In this document: positions 32,007 through 47,000 of the stretch, piece after piece | Layout of the letters: each line of letters opens with the position of its first letter | How positions within the stretch are numbered: the first letter of the stretch is position 1 | Assembly: GCA_037783415.1 (NCBI GenBank) | Contig: JAZGTN010000017.1 | Coordinates: 564,501-628,500, forward strand | Length of the DNA stretch: 64,000 nucleotides | Direction of reading: 5' to 3' | Source: Leptasterias polaris | Taxonomy: Eukaryota > Echinodermata > Asteroidea > Forcipulatida > Asteriidae | The notes under the pieces: generated by a model | Databases searched by the model: none | What the model was told of the DNA's origin: nothing | What the model saw: the letters and a program-made list of their open reading frames with translations, nothing else | Position numbers and translations under genes: made by a program

Positions 32007-35000
32007 CTGTGTGTTCAGGAAGAAGGTAACACAAAACGCACCTGTTATACACCTGCTTGGAGCGTTTTTGTAAAATAAAAATTAACAATTTATGTATATT
32101 GCACAAGTTCCATACCAATAAGTGCAAATGCGTATAACAAACTATATTCAAAACATGCTCAGAGAGGATGCATTAGAAAGCTGATCCACCAAAATCCACA
32201 GAAAGCCCCTTCTCTTTCAAAACATGTGTCCTTAAAGGCCCGATTTCACAAAAAGGTAATGTTGACCTTTATATGCTACATTTATTTATCACTCTTGATT
32301 GCAAGCAAAATAAGAAGTCACAATACACATCACTATGGTGATACTGACAGCTCATCTTAAAAAGCACAAATTTACTGTTATCCCTCTTGTTTTTTCTTTC
32401 TTTTTCTTTGGGGGGGGGGCTAAATGTCAAGATTGTTCCTTTCAACTTATCTGTTGCTATTTTTTAGGTCCGGATCTCTGTTAAAAATAACAAGGGTCCT
32501 CGGTTATTATTTAACGTGAAAAGCTTTCACACGACTGGAATTTGCTATTTTCTAACATCAATGTGATTTTAGTCAAGTTCCCTTGTTTAAAATGGTCTCG
32601 TGTGAAAGGGTCTATAATTATCAGCGGCAAACAAAGCAGATTGTTTTGTACAGGTTATTTACTCTGGCCCCGGGCGAGGTGAGCCAAGGGTAATTAGCGT
32701 TAAATCAGTTATTTCTGCTTTAACATCCCTACTCCATTGCACTCTAATCAAATTAACTGCTTGAAAATTTTCCATCCCTGAGGATGTAAGGAAAACAGTC
32801 ACGTGAATTCATTCAGCTTAGAATTCATGTCCGAAAAGTATATACTAGCAATCCAGCCTTGTTTCTTTGTCTTTCAGCAACAATGCAGGTGTTCAAAACA
32901 CTGTATCACTTTTCTCTTTAATCCAGGCAATAAGCAGTACACCAATACTGTTTTCCAAAATTGCAAATACAATTCCAGAAAACAAACACTGCAGTTAAGG
33001 CAGACGGAATTTTGATCACAACTTTGAGCTTCCAAATTGGTAATGTTGAGGTCACATGGTGTGTTGTTACAGGTAGTAAAAAAAGCATAATAAATAGGGC
33101 AAAGAATCGTCCCTGCCAATCCGAAAATGTTGCTTATTTAATTGGCCCCAAGACATTGCTATTGGGTTACAAGTTTTTAACATCGGTAAATTCACCACCA
33201 TCGGTAAATTCACCACCATCGGTAAATTCACCACCATCGGTAAATTCACCACCATCGGTAAATTCACCACCATCGGTAAATTCACCACCATCGGTAAATT
33301 CACCACCATCGGTAAATTCACCACCATCGGTAAATTCACCACCATCAGTAAATTCACCACCATCAATAAATTCACCACCATCAGTAAATTCACCACCATC
33401 AGTAAATTCACCACCATAGGTAAATTCACCACCATAGGTTATTTCACCACCAACGGTAAATTCACCACCATAGGTAAATTCACCACCATAGGTTATTTCA
33501 CCACCAACGGTAAATTCACCACCAACGGTAAATTCACCACCATACAGAAAACAGCGACCAATTGTTTATTTCGCATGGATTTACACATGGAGTATGCACA
33601 TCATATAATGTGCTTGTATCAATCGATGCAATCTCTATTCCTTCCTCCATGATGCAATCAAAATATGCCAAAGCAGATTTGCAATCTTTGCTGTGTCAAT
33701 TTTCTCGACTGTAACAGTATTTCAGCTCAAATTGATTTCATTGGAGGGAATTTATTTCTCCAGAGAATTGGCAGTGATATACTTCACAGTGCACACGTAG
33801 ACAGCTCCAAAATTCAAACACATTTTTGTTTTTCTTTGAGAGTTTCTAATTCCTTCAAATTGTACGAAAGTCTTGATTACAAAATGTTGACAGTCCTGAA
33901 CGGAATAAATGCCTGTGTTAGTTTGATGCGTAGGGTTCCGGCGGTGATGTAGACTACACAAGTAATCAGCAAGGACGGTAGATTTATGACTTCTGATTAA
34001 AATAAACGCACCAGGAGTAGCCTTAGTGGAATATATATTATACAGGAGGTCAGTTTTGTAGAAACTATTTACTAGCAATAAGACAGAGCATAGCCTTGGT
34101 TCAAGACACTCCTGTCTGTTGTTTATGATCTAGAATACTCTACTCCTCTCCTGTTGTTTATTTCCCTAGCTGGGAATATATCAATAATAGGAGGGTCTTG
34201 AACCAAGACTAGACAGGGCCCTGTTTCATAAAGATGCTGAAGAAGACAATTACGCCTAACATACTTATATCTGCTATGAAAAAATAAGCAAGAAACTGGT
34301 ATTGTGGCTGATAGGCCTAATCTAAGGTCTTACCAATATTTTATAGCACGCTCTGTGGCTTAATTAGTACCCTATTGGTTTTTGAAACTGTAAATTCGTT
34401 TTCATTCATTTTGGCTCTATATAGTCTTCAATAAACACGTCCTCCGACAAAGACAACGGGGCATACAAGCTCCAGAACATCTATGACCAACTAGTCCAAA
34501 CAACACTCTCTATGACGACCAAGAAAGGGCGGGTACAAAAGGCAGTTAAGCATTAGACATGGTCACCAGTCTGACGAAGCTCCTAGCTTAGGAGTGAAAC
34601 GTAACTAAATTATTATGTGAGTAACATCTAAAAAAATAATTAAAAATCGAAAAAAAGAACCTAATAATCCATGATTATTAACAATCTAGATGTACTTATT
34701 TAATGTCATCATCCAATTGTCGAATAAGGTGATCCTGTTTTTTAAGTGAAAATTACATTTACTTAATGTAAAGGTTTTCACATGTTTGCTTCTATTGAGG
34801 ATGCAATCAAAATAAGCAAAGGAAATTCTGTGGTTCCTCAAATGCTAGATTTTTTGGATTTTGACAGTACTTCAGGCAGATTTACCTCTCTGTAACAGGA
34901 TTCGTACTTTATTATCAGTGAGCTTTTAAAGTGAAACCAATTAATAAATGTTTTAAAACTAAAACTCAGTGTCTGCATTGTATAATAAGAGTACCCCGCA

Positions 35001-38000
35001 CAGAGTACAAACACACATCTACCTCGCCAATCCTTCCACAAACTGCCATCTTGACTCACCACATCTGTGCCACTTACTAAATCTACCGACCTAAATAAAA
35101 TTCACTTGACCAACAACATTAAATCTTCCACGAGCTTGGTTCAATGTCAACCTCCAACACTTCAGCAAGGTGGCAAACACAAGTTTGTTCAAATTCAGTT
35201 TGTCTGATTTCATTCTAAGTCAAATTGATCCAACCTCGTACGAGACAAACCAGCAATGACACGTAACTAAATTCCTCTCGTCATTTCGTCCCCGAGGCGT
35301 CAAGAAACACAGATTTAATGCGGTCAATTATTCACCGACCCCCCCCCCCCCCAGCATATAGGGGATCACCCAAAAAGAGAAATCATGTTCAGACAGTAGG
35401 GCAATTTGAGGTATTAATGTATCAATTTAAAGCTGTGTTAATGTTACAGTGCAGGGAAATGTTCTTCACAGATTGTCTTGATTTTACAGCAACCTTGTGC
35501 TGAAAAAATAAATAAATAAATAAATAAATAAGTTCCTTGACAAATTTCTTAAAAAATACCCTTTAACTTTCAAGTTAAAAAAAGTGTCCACTCTTTTCCC
35601 ATTATGAACCCTTTTGTTTAAATGATGGTCTACTATAAGACTTTTCATATATTATGTGTGCAAAATTTTACAAAAACCAGCTATTTCTAGATCAGACACC
35701 TATCCAAGGAATTTTAGGGCAATATTCTAAAGTTGTTTGTAAGATTTTTTTTCAAAAAAGACGTGTAATATGCAAAAACCAAGACCGAATTTGTGGACCA
35801 AACTTGCTTTGAATGAAGGGAACTTTTAGCAAACCTTTCTGCAGGTTGATTGTTTGACTGCCTTCATGCATATCACAGTATGCATGGCGTGGACAGTCAA
35901 TACTTTGGCTGCACTTTGTCTTGATTAAAAGAGAGAAGATGACAAATGACAGCCATTTAGCCAGGATTACTAATGATGTACCTTATCTTGATTCAAGGAG
36001 AGTAGGCATGACAATTGCAGCTGTTGCCAGGTTTCCTAATGCTGTGTCTACTCCACTCAGACGAGAAGGCACAACAGTTTAATAAAACCAACTGAATTGA
36101 CCGTTATCATTCATTAAACCATCATGTTTCCTCCCCAAACTGAGGCTTGAAGTTCATTAAAATTAGTCAGTTCCCATTTTCACATAATGAGAACCAACAA
36201 TTGAAATTGCCAGGGAACTTGACCAAATACGTTTTATACCGCTGCTTCATGGACATTGTTCACTCCTGACGACAGTGAAAAACAAAGTGCCAACTAACAA
36301 CGATTCAATTTCGTTTACATCCTTCAAGCTCATTGGTGGAATACACTCACAAGCCACTTACAGTTTATTTTATCACCGACTCTCAGTAACGATAAATACA
36401 ACCAACCTTCAAGGGAGTCAATTTAAAGGCAAAATTATAACAAAGAATTAAAAAAAGTCTCACGTGAAAGTTTCATCTGAGTACAGTGTCTACTTGCTGA
36501 GAAAACAGCAAAAAACTGTCACAGTAATTTCACAAGAGCGTCAAATCCACCCACGTTTAGTTAGGTCACAGCGGGTACCAACCACATCTCCGGCTGGAAT
36601 TCAGATTCAAATGTTGTTTGGGTGAACAAATGTCCAAACCACACTACTTCAAAGGGTATCCTTTCTCAAAATAGTTTATAACTAGCTACAGTGCTTTTCA
36701 CCAGGTAAGTTTTCTGTCAAATTTGTTTGGACTCTTTATCAATCTATGACCCTACCTTTAAGTATTGGGAATGTGGAACATACAAGTTTTAAATTACAGA
36801 TGACGATGCAATTGATCTGGAGTAGTTCTGTTTTCTTTCTTCTTTTTTTGTCAGATGGATTTCACTCTCAGCTGTACTCTTTTACATGCTTCAATTTGCG
36901 TTACACACTTCAGACCCTGACAGCGCATTTCATTAACCGCACAGGACATGGACATTTTGGAATGTTTGTGTTTTTTTTATTTTGTAACCAGTGACATTCA
37001 ACAGCAGATGTCAAACCACTAGACCAAAAAAACTTGTCCAGTAGGGAGGCCCAGTGTGAATCCTACATCAATAGCTGCGGGAATAGGCTGTGCAAGTCTC
37101 GCGCGTATCCGAACGAGAAAACACGTCAAACGAAGAACATTTTTATTTCTGAAATCAAATCTTTGTTTTAAATTATATCTCATGACAAAATCTGAACAAC
37201 AAAAATAAATCATTATAATTTCATGAAATTAGTTTTAGCTTTTTAAAAAAATACGCCAAAGTGTGTTAATTATTAAAAACAAATTAAAACTCTGGGACAA
37301 GGATGCTTTTTTGATGTTAACTTTTTAGAAATCCTTACGCAGATTCGTGAAGGTCAAACGGGTTTTAAATTGACCCGTATCGCAGTTTAAAGAGGAATGC
37401 CGACGCCTCAACACCATAGACTGCAATGAAAAGGGTTTGCTTTGCAATTACAGCATCTGGCGATTATAATCGCGCATCCAAAACAAGCTTTTACATAAGT
37501 TTTATGATCGGAGGTGAGCACAAAATTCTTAATTTTTTGCAATAACCGGAAGCTGAGGTCATGTTTAATTCTCAGGTTTTCTTCGTTATATTGTTGAATT
37601 GGTTTTACTTTCATATTTTGTTATCACTTAGTATTGCGTTCCCAACAACATGTATAATTTTCTAGGTCACAAACTACGTTAAACTAAAATAATTGACGAA
37701 ACAAAATCTCGCCCACGTAAAACTCCATATGGTTGGGACCACTATGGTCCCGGAAGTTCGAATGCGCGCGAGACTTGCACACCGTATCGCAACAATTTAG
37801 TAGATGTTAATTTGCATGGGGGATAAAGAATGTTATTAGGGTTTATCCAAACTCTGATGTATGTTAAAGGTGGAGTCATAGATTGGTAGAGTTAATGTAA
37901 TGCTGATTTATAGACAAAAGTATCAAGAAAGATACAATGTGAAAGTTTCAGGTGAATAAAGTGTCTCACTGCTGAGAAATCAGGTGACAGCACTCGATAA

Positions 38001-41000
38001 CAGATACCAACCCTGAAAAAATGAAAAACGATTCATGCATGAAACATTTCTCATCAGATTCAAATGTTTTTTAATGAAAAATTATCCAAACCATAATACT
38101 TTGAAGGGAATTTTTCCAAATAGTTTACACTATCAACCGCTGCAGTGCTTCTCACCAGGTAAGTTTACATGGTCAATTTTGTTAGAGTATTTACCAATCT
38201 ATGACTCACACATGGGTGTTAGGTAAAACACAAACAGAATTTTATATCCCTAATACATTTGAAATATAAAATGTCTGATTAATTTGTAATCAAACACAAA
38301 AATGGCACACTTATTTCAGCTTCCTGCTCCAATTCTTGGGTGCGAAATCCACACAGGCCTTCGCAGGTGGTATGTCTCTTTTTGTCTCGCAACATAATCA
38401 TCCATTTTGACTGCAGACAGACCTCTGACTTTTTCTACTTTGTCATATACAAATGTTGTACATCCCAATTAATTTGTGCATAATTACAAACACTTGTAAC
38501 ACGTTCACATGCCATGACTGCTGGCCACATAAACTCAAGTATGAAACTGTAGCCTGATTGCTTTCTCCCCTCAAGGAGACAACCCAAAAGAAACCAAACA
38601 CCAAAAGCCACCCACCTGAATTCCTCAGTGTAGTTATTGCGTACATGGGCAGCTATGGGGCTGCTATACTGAATGAGTGTCTGCAACACGAAGAACTGCT
38701 GGAAGAGGAGGACAGCCTGGACCGGGGTCAACGTCTCCGTGCTAGAAGGCATCAGGAAACGCATGGCTCGGGATATCAGCCTCTCTACAAACTTGTACTG
38801 CGAGAGGAAAGGGCGAAATTTAAATTTAAATGGAATATGAACCTGTGTGTACAGAGGGCAAGGAGGGTGTGGGGGTTGGGGGTGGAACCAGGGTGAGGTG
38901 TCAGTGTCGCCGGTGGTTCTGCAGTGGCAGACAGCAACCCCAGTGGTAGTGGTACATAAACCTTGCACCAACATCGCACACGGTTACTGTCTGCCACAGT
39001 CGCCATTTTGGGAGTGGGACTGCAAATGTAAAATCTATGAAAATGCATGTATATGCTGCGTCGGCTAAAATGCACACTACACTATGTGACACAAGGGGAC
39101 ACCGACTAACAAAAATGACCAACCAAGATTAGGCTAGTGTGATGATGATGTCAGGTGAAATGGGTCAATAAGAAGATTGTTTGTTATTGTAAGTAACAGC
39201 AAGTAAGCATTTGTTTTATAGCTTTGACCATGCGTGCAGCTATTCTCTAAATTCTCTGCCTGAAAAATATGGGTAAAGGTAAGGGCTACTGATGACTCTG
39301 GCTACAATATCATATAGTAAATGTTGTACTTATACTACATGCCTGTAACCAAGAACAGTTGTACTTCATAAACAATATTATTCCCAATGGATTTGCTGTG
39401 TCGTGTCACTCCTCTGCTTGCAAGAACTACCGACAAGTTAGCAAGCTTAAAAATATGTTAAAGTTGCATCTAAAAGAATATTATTTGGTTTTACCCACAC
39501 ACCGATGTGTGTAAAGCACTGTATACCCAGTACCTACAGGAGTCCTGTGAAAAAAGTCACAGGAATATTACTCCGGTGGGATCCCAAACCCACGACCTAT
39601 GCCATTCTAGTGCAGTACAACTAGACCACCCAAATCGCCTGGTAGCTAGGAGCAGTTAAAATCCTATGTTTTAGCGAGTACCGTAACATTTAATAGAGAG
39701 CATTATTTGGTTTTACACACACACCAATGTGTGTAAAGCACCGAGTACTTCCCCCGAGTCCTATGATAAAAATCCACAGGCATATTACTTTGTTAGCATG
39801 CCTTTTGCTTTACTTTTGGGGCCCAAATATGGCTCTGCTCATACCAAAGCAGGGAATTCTGCGCTTACGTCAAGCATATACCACAGGTTAGCAGGGAATT
39901 TTTGCTTGTGCACGTGTGACTCCACGTTACTAGGCATTCTTCGCTTACACAGCTAGCGCAGAAATTTGACGCTGGCACAGTAAGCAGAGAATTGTTATCG
40001 CAAGTACAGAATTTGGCGGTAAGCAGAGCCATGAAATTGGGCCCTGGGAAGGCTGCATTTATGAAAGCAATTTTGCAGAATGAATCTTCTACAGGCTATG
40101 TGTGACACTCTCAAACCGCTGCTGTTAGTGCAGCATTCTCACCGTGGTGGTCTGGAGGGACTCCAGCACTTTGATGAACCAGCAGATATTGAAGAAACGC
40201 CCCTCGGAATTACCCCAGTTGGACTGGTGAGCGATGAGAATCAATTCAAATAGGACGGCGATGGACGCGTCTGTTAACTCCTTCACCAGATTAAAAACCT
40301 GTGGTGTCAATTGAGGGAGAGAAATATTATATCAGTGAAAATGTGATTTTAAGAAATTTGCTTTGCCAAAACAGCTTTGGGTACCAGTAACAGGTAATGT
40401 AATGGTAGCCTGTTCTCGCAAAGCAAGATTTATCTGTGCTAAGCACGATTATTTTGTGCTCCACAGCATAGTGAAATTGGGGCCAGTTTTGGATGCTACA
40501 TTTATATGGAGCAGAAAATTCTCCCCTCCAAACTATCTCCCAATTTTCAAAACTTTTACCCCAGGCCAACTCTGAAGTTTATAGTGTGTCCTGAAAACAC
40601 CGGCATTACTTTGTCCAACAGGGCCCAATTTCAAGGAGCTGCTTAAGCAGCAAATATAATTTGCTGCTGCTAAGCAAAAGATTAACAGGATACTAGTCCG
40701 AGATGGTTTTATGGCTAGTAACCTTATTCTGTAAAGCATAACTCTGGTGTGCTTAGCTACTTTTTGTGCTTATACAGCTCTTTCAAAATGCTTCCTGCAT
40801 ATTGCATTCAATTCTGCATAAATTGTTTCATTAACAAGGGCAGGGTCTCAATTGATGAGGCCCTAAACTAAGGTTAAATTTGGGATCAAAGCCCAATTTC
40901 ATTGAATTTCTTCAGCAGACAATAGTACTGAACAATTTCTGCTGAGAAAAATTAAGCAGGAAACCAGTCACAACTGGTACATCAATGGCATGGTATTTTG

Positions 41001-44000
41001 GCTGGTAACCTTATTCTGATTAGCAGAATTCTTTGTTCTGAGCTACATGTACTTCTCGTGCATATAAGCAGCTCTATGAAATTGGGCCCAGTTCTTATTA
41101 TCACCATTGTGAAATCATATATACATGTATATATATAAGTTTTTGATTCACTATTTACAGTATCTCATTTGAAGATAAGTCAAAACACTTTTGATGAAAA
41201 TGCAACCAGATCCAATATCCAGTGATTAATGCAAGTCAACATTTTGTGTCCACACATGCAGAAACAGTGTTGTGAGTATCCGTGGTTACACTAACCACTT
41301 GATGCAACCATGGTTACGGGAGCAACATGCATCTATCACCATGGCAACAGAAAATGTAGCCATGGTGAAGGAAACCACACCACCAGTGCTATGGTTACAA
41401 GACGGATTCTTTGATGTGTATTCATTCACAGTGGTACATGTACAGGGACCTGTAGACCCCCTTGCATATGACGTCACATTTCCAAACAGCGCCCTCACTG
41501 AGGTCAATGGAGACCTACATGTATCATTGGCCGAGAGTTGTGTGTGACACGTGTACACACGTGCCACGTTTCCATTGTTTGACCTCAGTGCTGGTAGCCT
41601 ATGCTAGGGTTCTATTATAACCAAATGGCCAAATATAACAACAAATTCATCACTGACCCTCAACCTCATATCCCCCCCCCCCAAAAAAAAGGTCATAATT
41701 TGTCTACTCCTCCAACCATTTTTAGTCATGAAAAAGTCCCTTTTTCAGACCACTTTTATCAATTTACACACCTTTATATATAAATCAAATAAAGGATACT
41801 TTGCTTTTAGTACTTCAGTCATCTGAAAGAGTTCAGATGTATATTTGTACATGTTTGTCATCTGGGGGGGGGGGGGGGGGGGTAATTGACATATTATAAA
41901 TAATCAATGTAAATATTATGTTCAGCCCCAAAATACACAAAATACGGACTATCCACTCTGAAGAAGCTCTGTGTTAATGTTTACTAAACCCAATGATCAC
42001 AAAAAGTATGATATATATCTACAATAAACAGTCGAATGCCATCAACATGCTACTAATGAAGTTTATGATGTCAGCTATCCCTTCCAGCATGACGACATGA
42101 ATATAATGTGTGAATGTTGACAGAGGTGTGTGGATGGAAAGTGTCAACCAATAAACATGGATATTTAAGACAAGAAACACAACATGTCAGAGAACACAAA
42201 GGTTCATGATAATACTGAGCTGTGCAAAAATGACAAAATTGTTTCAAGGGAACAGACTAATCCATTTAAGCTCTGCCCCTTGATGCATTTCATAATCACG
42301 ACAGCGAAGATGTGCGCCTAAAAGTCTGACAAACGTTCCGACACGTTAAACATTCCTGGACAAAATGTGAACAAGTTTTAAACTGTTTGGATTGCGGCAA
42401 TGTGTCATTCGTGTATGGCAGGGAGCCAGAGCAAGTTGCATGTGTCGTACGCGCTATCAAATGAGGGTGCCATTTATAGCCTTTTGCTTTGGTGGGTAAT
42501 GGATCGGTTTCTTCACAGATTTGGATCAGGGCAAAATTTTGCAGGAGTATGGCTAATCATATTTTGGATATTGGTGGAATGTAGAAGGTACAGCTAAAGC
42601 CAAAACTAATGAAAAATCCATAAAATTCTGGCTTATATGCTGGTCGTCGTTGTAGAGATCCTCCCAACATGACCTTAAAATCATCCATGACACTGGTCTA
42701 AGCAGTCTATCTCTCTCTAATACTTTGCTAGATAGAGTCAGATGGGCCCAACTCATCAAGTCATTATGGTAGTGAATGAACCAACGAATGAATAAATGCT
42801 GGTTGGGTTACTAAAAAAGCTAGCTTGGTTTCAGGGGAAATACTGCAAAAGAACAATTCCTAAAACTACGTAGCAGTCTGGAGACGAAACCTCAACATAC
42901 ATGATGTTACATTTTAGGAGGTTTACAGACTCTCTACATTATCACAAATACATTGTAGAAGAGGTTTGGTTGTAACTAAATATACATGTGTATGCGATGG
43001 CAACTTCACCTCTTACAAGAAAATCTATAGGTGAAAGGCGATCATGGAGGTAACAAAATAAACCGCCTTGGGGAGAATAAGTTATAACGAAAATATCCAG
43101 AAATCAGAAAAAATCTCAGGGCTGTGGTGGTAGCAAGCTTTTGTATTCAATGAATTTTCAAAATTGGCCCAGATTTCAAAACTATCCAACAAATCATTAC
43201 ATACATGCAAAATTTCTGGAGTGACAGTTTTGGATCAAAATTTTAGGATGTTTGGCAAAGTGATGACATTACCACATTTTGGTAACCCCCGGAGTTATAG
43301 ATTTCAAGGAGCTTCTGGGAACAGTCACCTCAGCACAAGATAAGTAGATCAAAGAGCAGGATTTCTTTAATATCTGACGAAAATAACACCTACTTCTTTT
43401 TCACCAGACGTAAAAAGGTCTGAAATCAGATAAAAGTCTTAAATTTCTCATCCCTGAAAGATCCGATAATGTAAGGCGAGTATAGAGCATTATGGGGCAC
43501 TTGCTGTATGGTACAATTACTAATAACAGTCATCATAAATAATACTTGACCTCCTCTGGTGAGGAAACCTTTAACTTTTTTACTAATAATACTTTAGTTT
43601 TGAATACAGAAAACACAATGCCTTTTAACAGTGCATACTGTAAGCAGCACTAAGAAATGGAAATTGTGCAGCGAGCACAAAATCTGCAATTTTAAACAGC
43701 TCTAAGAAATTGGCTCCAGGTCTTTATCTGTTTGGCCAACGTGCACGTAGTGTCTTAAAATAGGAGCTCCCATCTGTATGTTTTCTCCAATTACTGCATG
43801 AAGGAAACAGTTTCATTGCTGATCCAGGGTCATCACAACAAATGTTATAAATATATTGCTTTGGAAATACCATAAATGCTTATCAGTGAAACTTTTGTGA
43901 TAAAAAAAACTGAAGGCAATGATTACATTTTTTTTTTTTTTATTTAACCAATGTTAAAGACGTGTTTCACAAGGTTAAATTCAGTTTTGTGATGCACCCA

Positions 44001-47000
44001 TTTTCCAATAGATAGAGTCCTTAGGAAATTGGGGGGGGGGGGGGGGAAGAGAGAAAAATTCTGTAACCTTAGGTTAAAACGGTTTAAAATGCCACTGTGT
44101 TTGATACCCTTCAAGTGTATTTTTTGTCAAAACCCCAAAACGTTCAATGACGTTGCATTTCAAATATACGGTCTGTACATTTTTGTCCACAGAATTTTTA
44201 GTTCGGCCTTGAATTTGAACTTTTTACTGGCTCAAAAAATTCCTTTGTGGAATGTACCGACCCATTTGTTTTCAACATCTGAATACATCTTGTTTCAAAT
44301 TTCACTCGGACAGAGTATAAATAAAAAATGATGTTTTTGACCTTGGAGCCCCTCTTTAAGCTAAATTTAAAAAGAGTAATTAAAAGGGGGTGGTACTACA
44401 TGTACATGCACTGGATCCATAGTACAACAAGTCCAACATGCCAAAAGTTTCCCCTATGAGAAAATGAGCAACACAGACCCTGACTGGCATGCAAATGTCA
44501 CAGACGTAATGTACGGCCAACCCATGCCTGATGGAAACGAGCAATGACTACTCTTTGTTTCGACTCCCCTATGTTCCGATAACCCCCCCCCCCCCCCCCC
44601 CCCCAAGGGTTAGGGTTGGGTTACAGTTAGGGTTGGGGTTGAGGTTGGGGTTGGGGTTGGGGTTAGGGTTTGGGTTGGGGTTAGGGCAACAGTTAGGGTT
44701 GGGGTTGGGGTTAGGATGGGGTTAGGGTTGGGGTTAGGATGGGGTTAGGGTTGGGGTTAGGGTTGGGGTTGGGGTTAGGGTTGGGGGTTGGCGGGTTAGG
44801 GTTAGGGTTAGGGTTAGGGTTAGGGTTAGGGTTAGGGTTAGGGTTAGGGCTAGGGCTAGGGCTAGGGTTAGGGTCTGGGCTTGGGGTGGGGTTAGGGCTG
44901 GGTTATGGGTAAAGGTTAGCATTAGAAAAAAAAAAATACGGGTGTCGGAACACAGGGGTGTCGGAACATAGTGCTGTCGGAACTTAGGTGTGTAACCAAT
45001 GAGACATGCCGTTGATAGTTTGAACATCTCCGATGCAGACATGCGGCTCGGTGGATTTGTGACTTTACCTCCCTCAGCTGATTGAGGACCAGAGTGATAT
45101 GGTTCCGAGGCAGGAATAGAGAACAAGATGTTGAAGAAATTAGATTGTCAAATAATGTTAACAAACTCAGAGGCTGGAAAAGTGATTCTGGAAAAAAATT
45201 CTCTGTAAATTAAGAAACATTAAAATAGAAAGAAAATTGAGAAATAATAATAGTAAAAGTTCTTATAACCACTTTATCTACAGGCATCTCAAAGCGCATA
45301 TTATAATGTTTAAGACAGCTATGTTTTAATACATGTATAAGACTCATTTTTTTAGCACCTTGCAAAGGTTTACAAGATTATGTGGCACATTATGCTTCTA
45401 ACTACGCCAGAAACACTGGGCCAAACCCCTTCTCTATTAACTGTATTATAAGTGAACTCATAGTGCGTCCCACAAAACACAGGACCTACACACAAATGTA
45501 CAGCTTTATGTCCAATCCGAAGGACGTACATGTAGCAATAATAGTTGAGTGTCTGGCTTAAAGATCGACACAAGGGTCAAGACCAGGACCTAAACACACA
45601 CTCTGGATCAGAGCAATTGGGTCCGGTAGACCATGACACGCCACTAACTCCTGAATACAAAGTATGGCATTGGTAAGTATCAGGGGGAAAAAACTAAATT
45701 GTTAATCTCAATCTTCTTTTGTTCTATTTTGTTTAGCAGTTTAAAAGCAAAAAAGAAGAGAGCAGAATATTAAATAGACAATATTGTTTTGATGTCACAA
45801 AAAGAATGATAATGGGGCTTTTTTCAGTGGTGGGTGTATGATAAGTATATAATTTATTTTTACCCTTACCATGTACATTGTAGGGGATTAAAGGTCTTAG
45901 GATGATCGGGGCGGTGAGGTGGAATTGAGCAACTCCTCATCCATGAAATGTCCAATATGATCAGCGTCTCCAAAAGCCTCTCCTAATTCAAACTCCTACT
46001 GCCCGGCTTCACGTGCCGATCCCTGTTTTGAACTGAGGGCAGAGGTGTGAAGGCGGGTTTCTGGCGCCTTAAATCCAGATTGCTCCGGGCAGGTGGAGCT
46101 CGTTAACCATGGAAGGTAGTTCACCTAGGAGACAGAAACTCTGATTTCAAACTCGGGTTGGTGGGGCTCGCAGCCTTGGTTGGCAGCCTACCTAGGAGAA
46201 GGAAAACTCTGATTTCAAACCCCCTACTGGGTCAAATGGAGCTGGGGTCCCACTAGGCATCTGAGCCCAGCACTGCTGACTCCTATGGCAGCCCCTGCAT
46301 CCAGGATCTACCTCAGACGTATTGGCATCGCCCTTCCTCTGACTCAGGCAGTTTCTGGACGAGAGAAGCCCTTGATCAATGATAGGACCATCCAAGGTGA
46401 TTTAACAGTCCTGGCTTAGACCATCCATCAGACCACCAGACAGTCTAAACCCATCAACCGCAGAGGTGCACTGCGGGCAGGTCTAACCTGCGAACCAAAC
46501 CGGACTATGATAGTTACCGGTTATAAGCATAGGCCCATGGTGTTTACGGGGCTCAGCGCCAGGGATTGTAGTCGACAGTGGGAGATGTTATTTAACGTCA
46601 TAGTAAGCTATCGCCCGCTTTAAGCCAGGCAGCCCCTGGTCAATAAGGTGCTACTCACACCAACACACTCCCAGTATAGGTGTACCTGGGAATCAAGTGT
46701 GCCTCAACAACCTGCAACTACAAAGTTTATCTTCGCGACTTGGAATGTACGGACTATGACCACAGGAATGTCCCCCGACCTTGATTTAGATAATGTTAAT
46801 TTTGAACCAAGAAAAACTGCTACCATTGACATGGAACTTCTAAAGCGTAATGTTGACATCGCTGCCCTACAAGAGACAAGGCTCTCAGACACTGGAACCA
46901 TCAAGGAAGAGAATTACACCTTTTTCTGGTTTGGGAAACCAGCTGGAGAGCCACGGACCCGTGGTACTGGTTTTGCTGTCAGAAACTGTCACATCGGCAG

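Noticed and set aside
32961..33435. Frames of SVNSPP or VVNLP repeats
   Set aside because: By-product of the 18-base minisatellite, open on both strands.
38435..38974. A 179-residue single-exon protein on the minus strand
   Set aside because: Only 38616-38797 has protein-like text; it is bounded by good splice sites and joins in phase with other exons.
41272..41547. 91-residue plus-strand frame
   Set aside because: No recognisable domain, no splice support, and similar length frames occur on the opposite strand.
42553..42759. Minus-strand frame resembling a retroelement tail
   Set aside because: Too short and without a diagnostic motif.
44531..45126. Gly/Leu- and Thr/Leu-rich frames over the telomere block
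   Set aside because: Simple-sequence translation; only 45069-45173 is a supported exon, in another frame.
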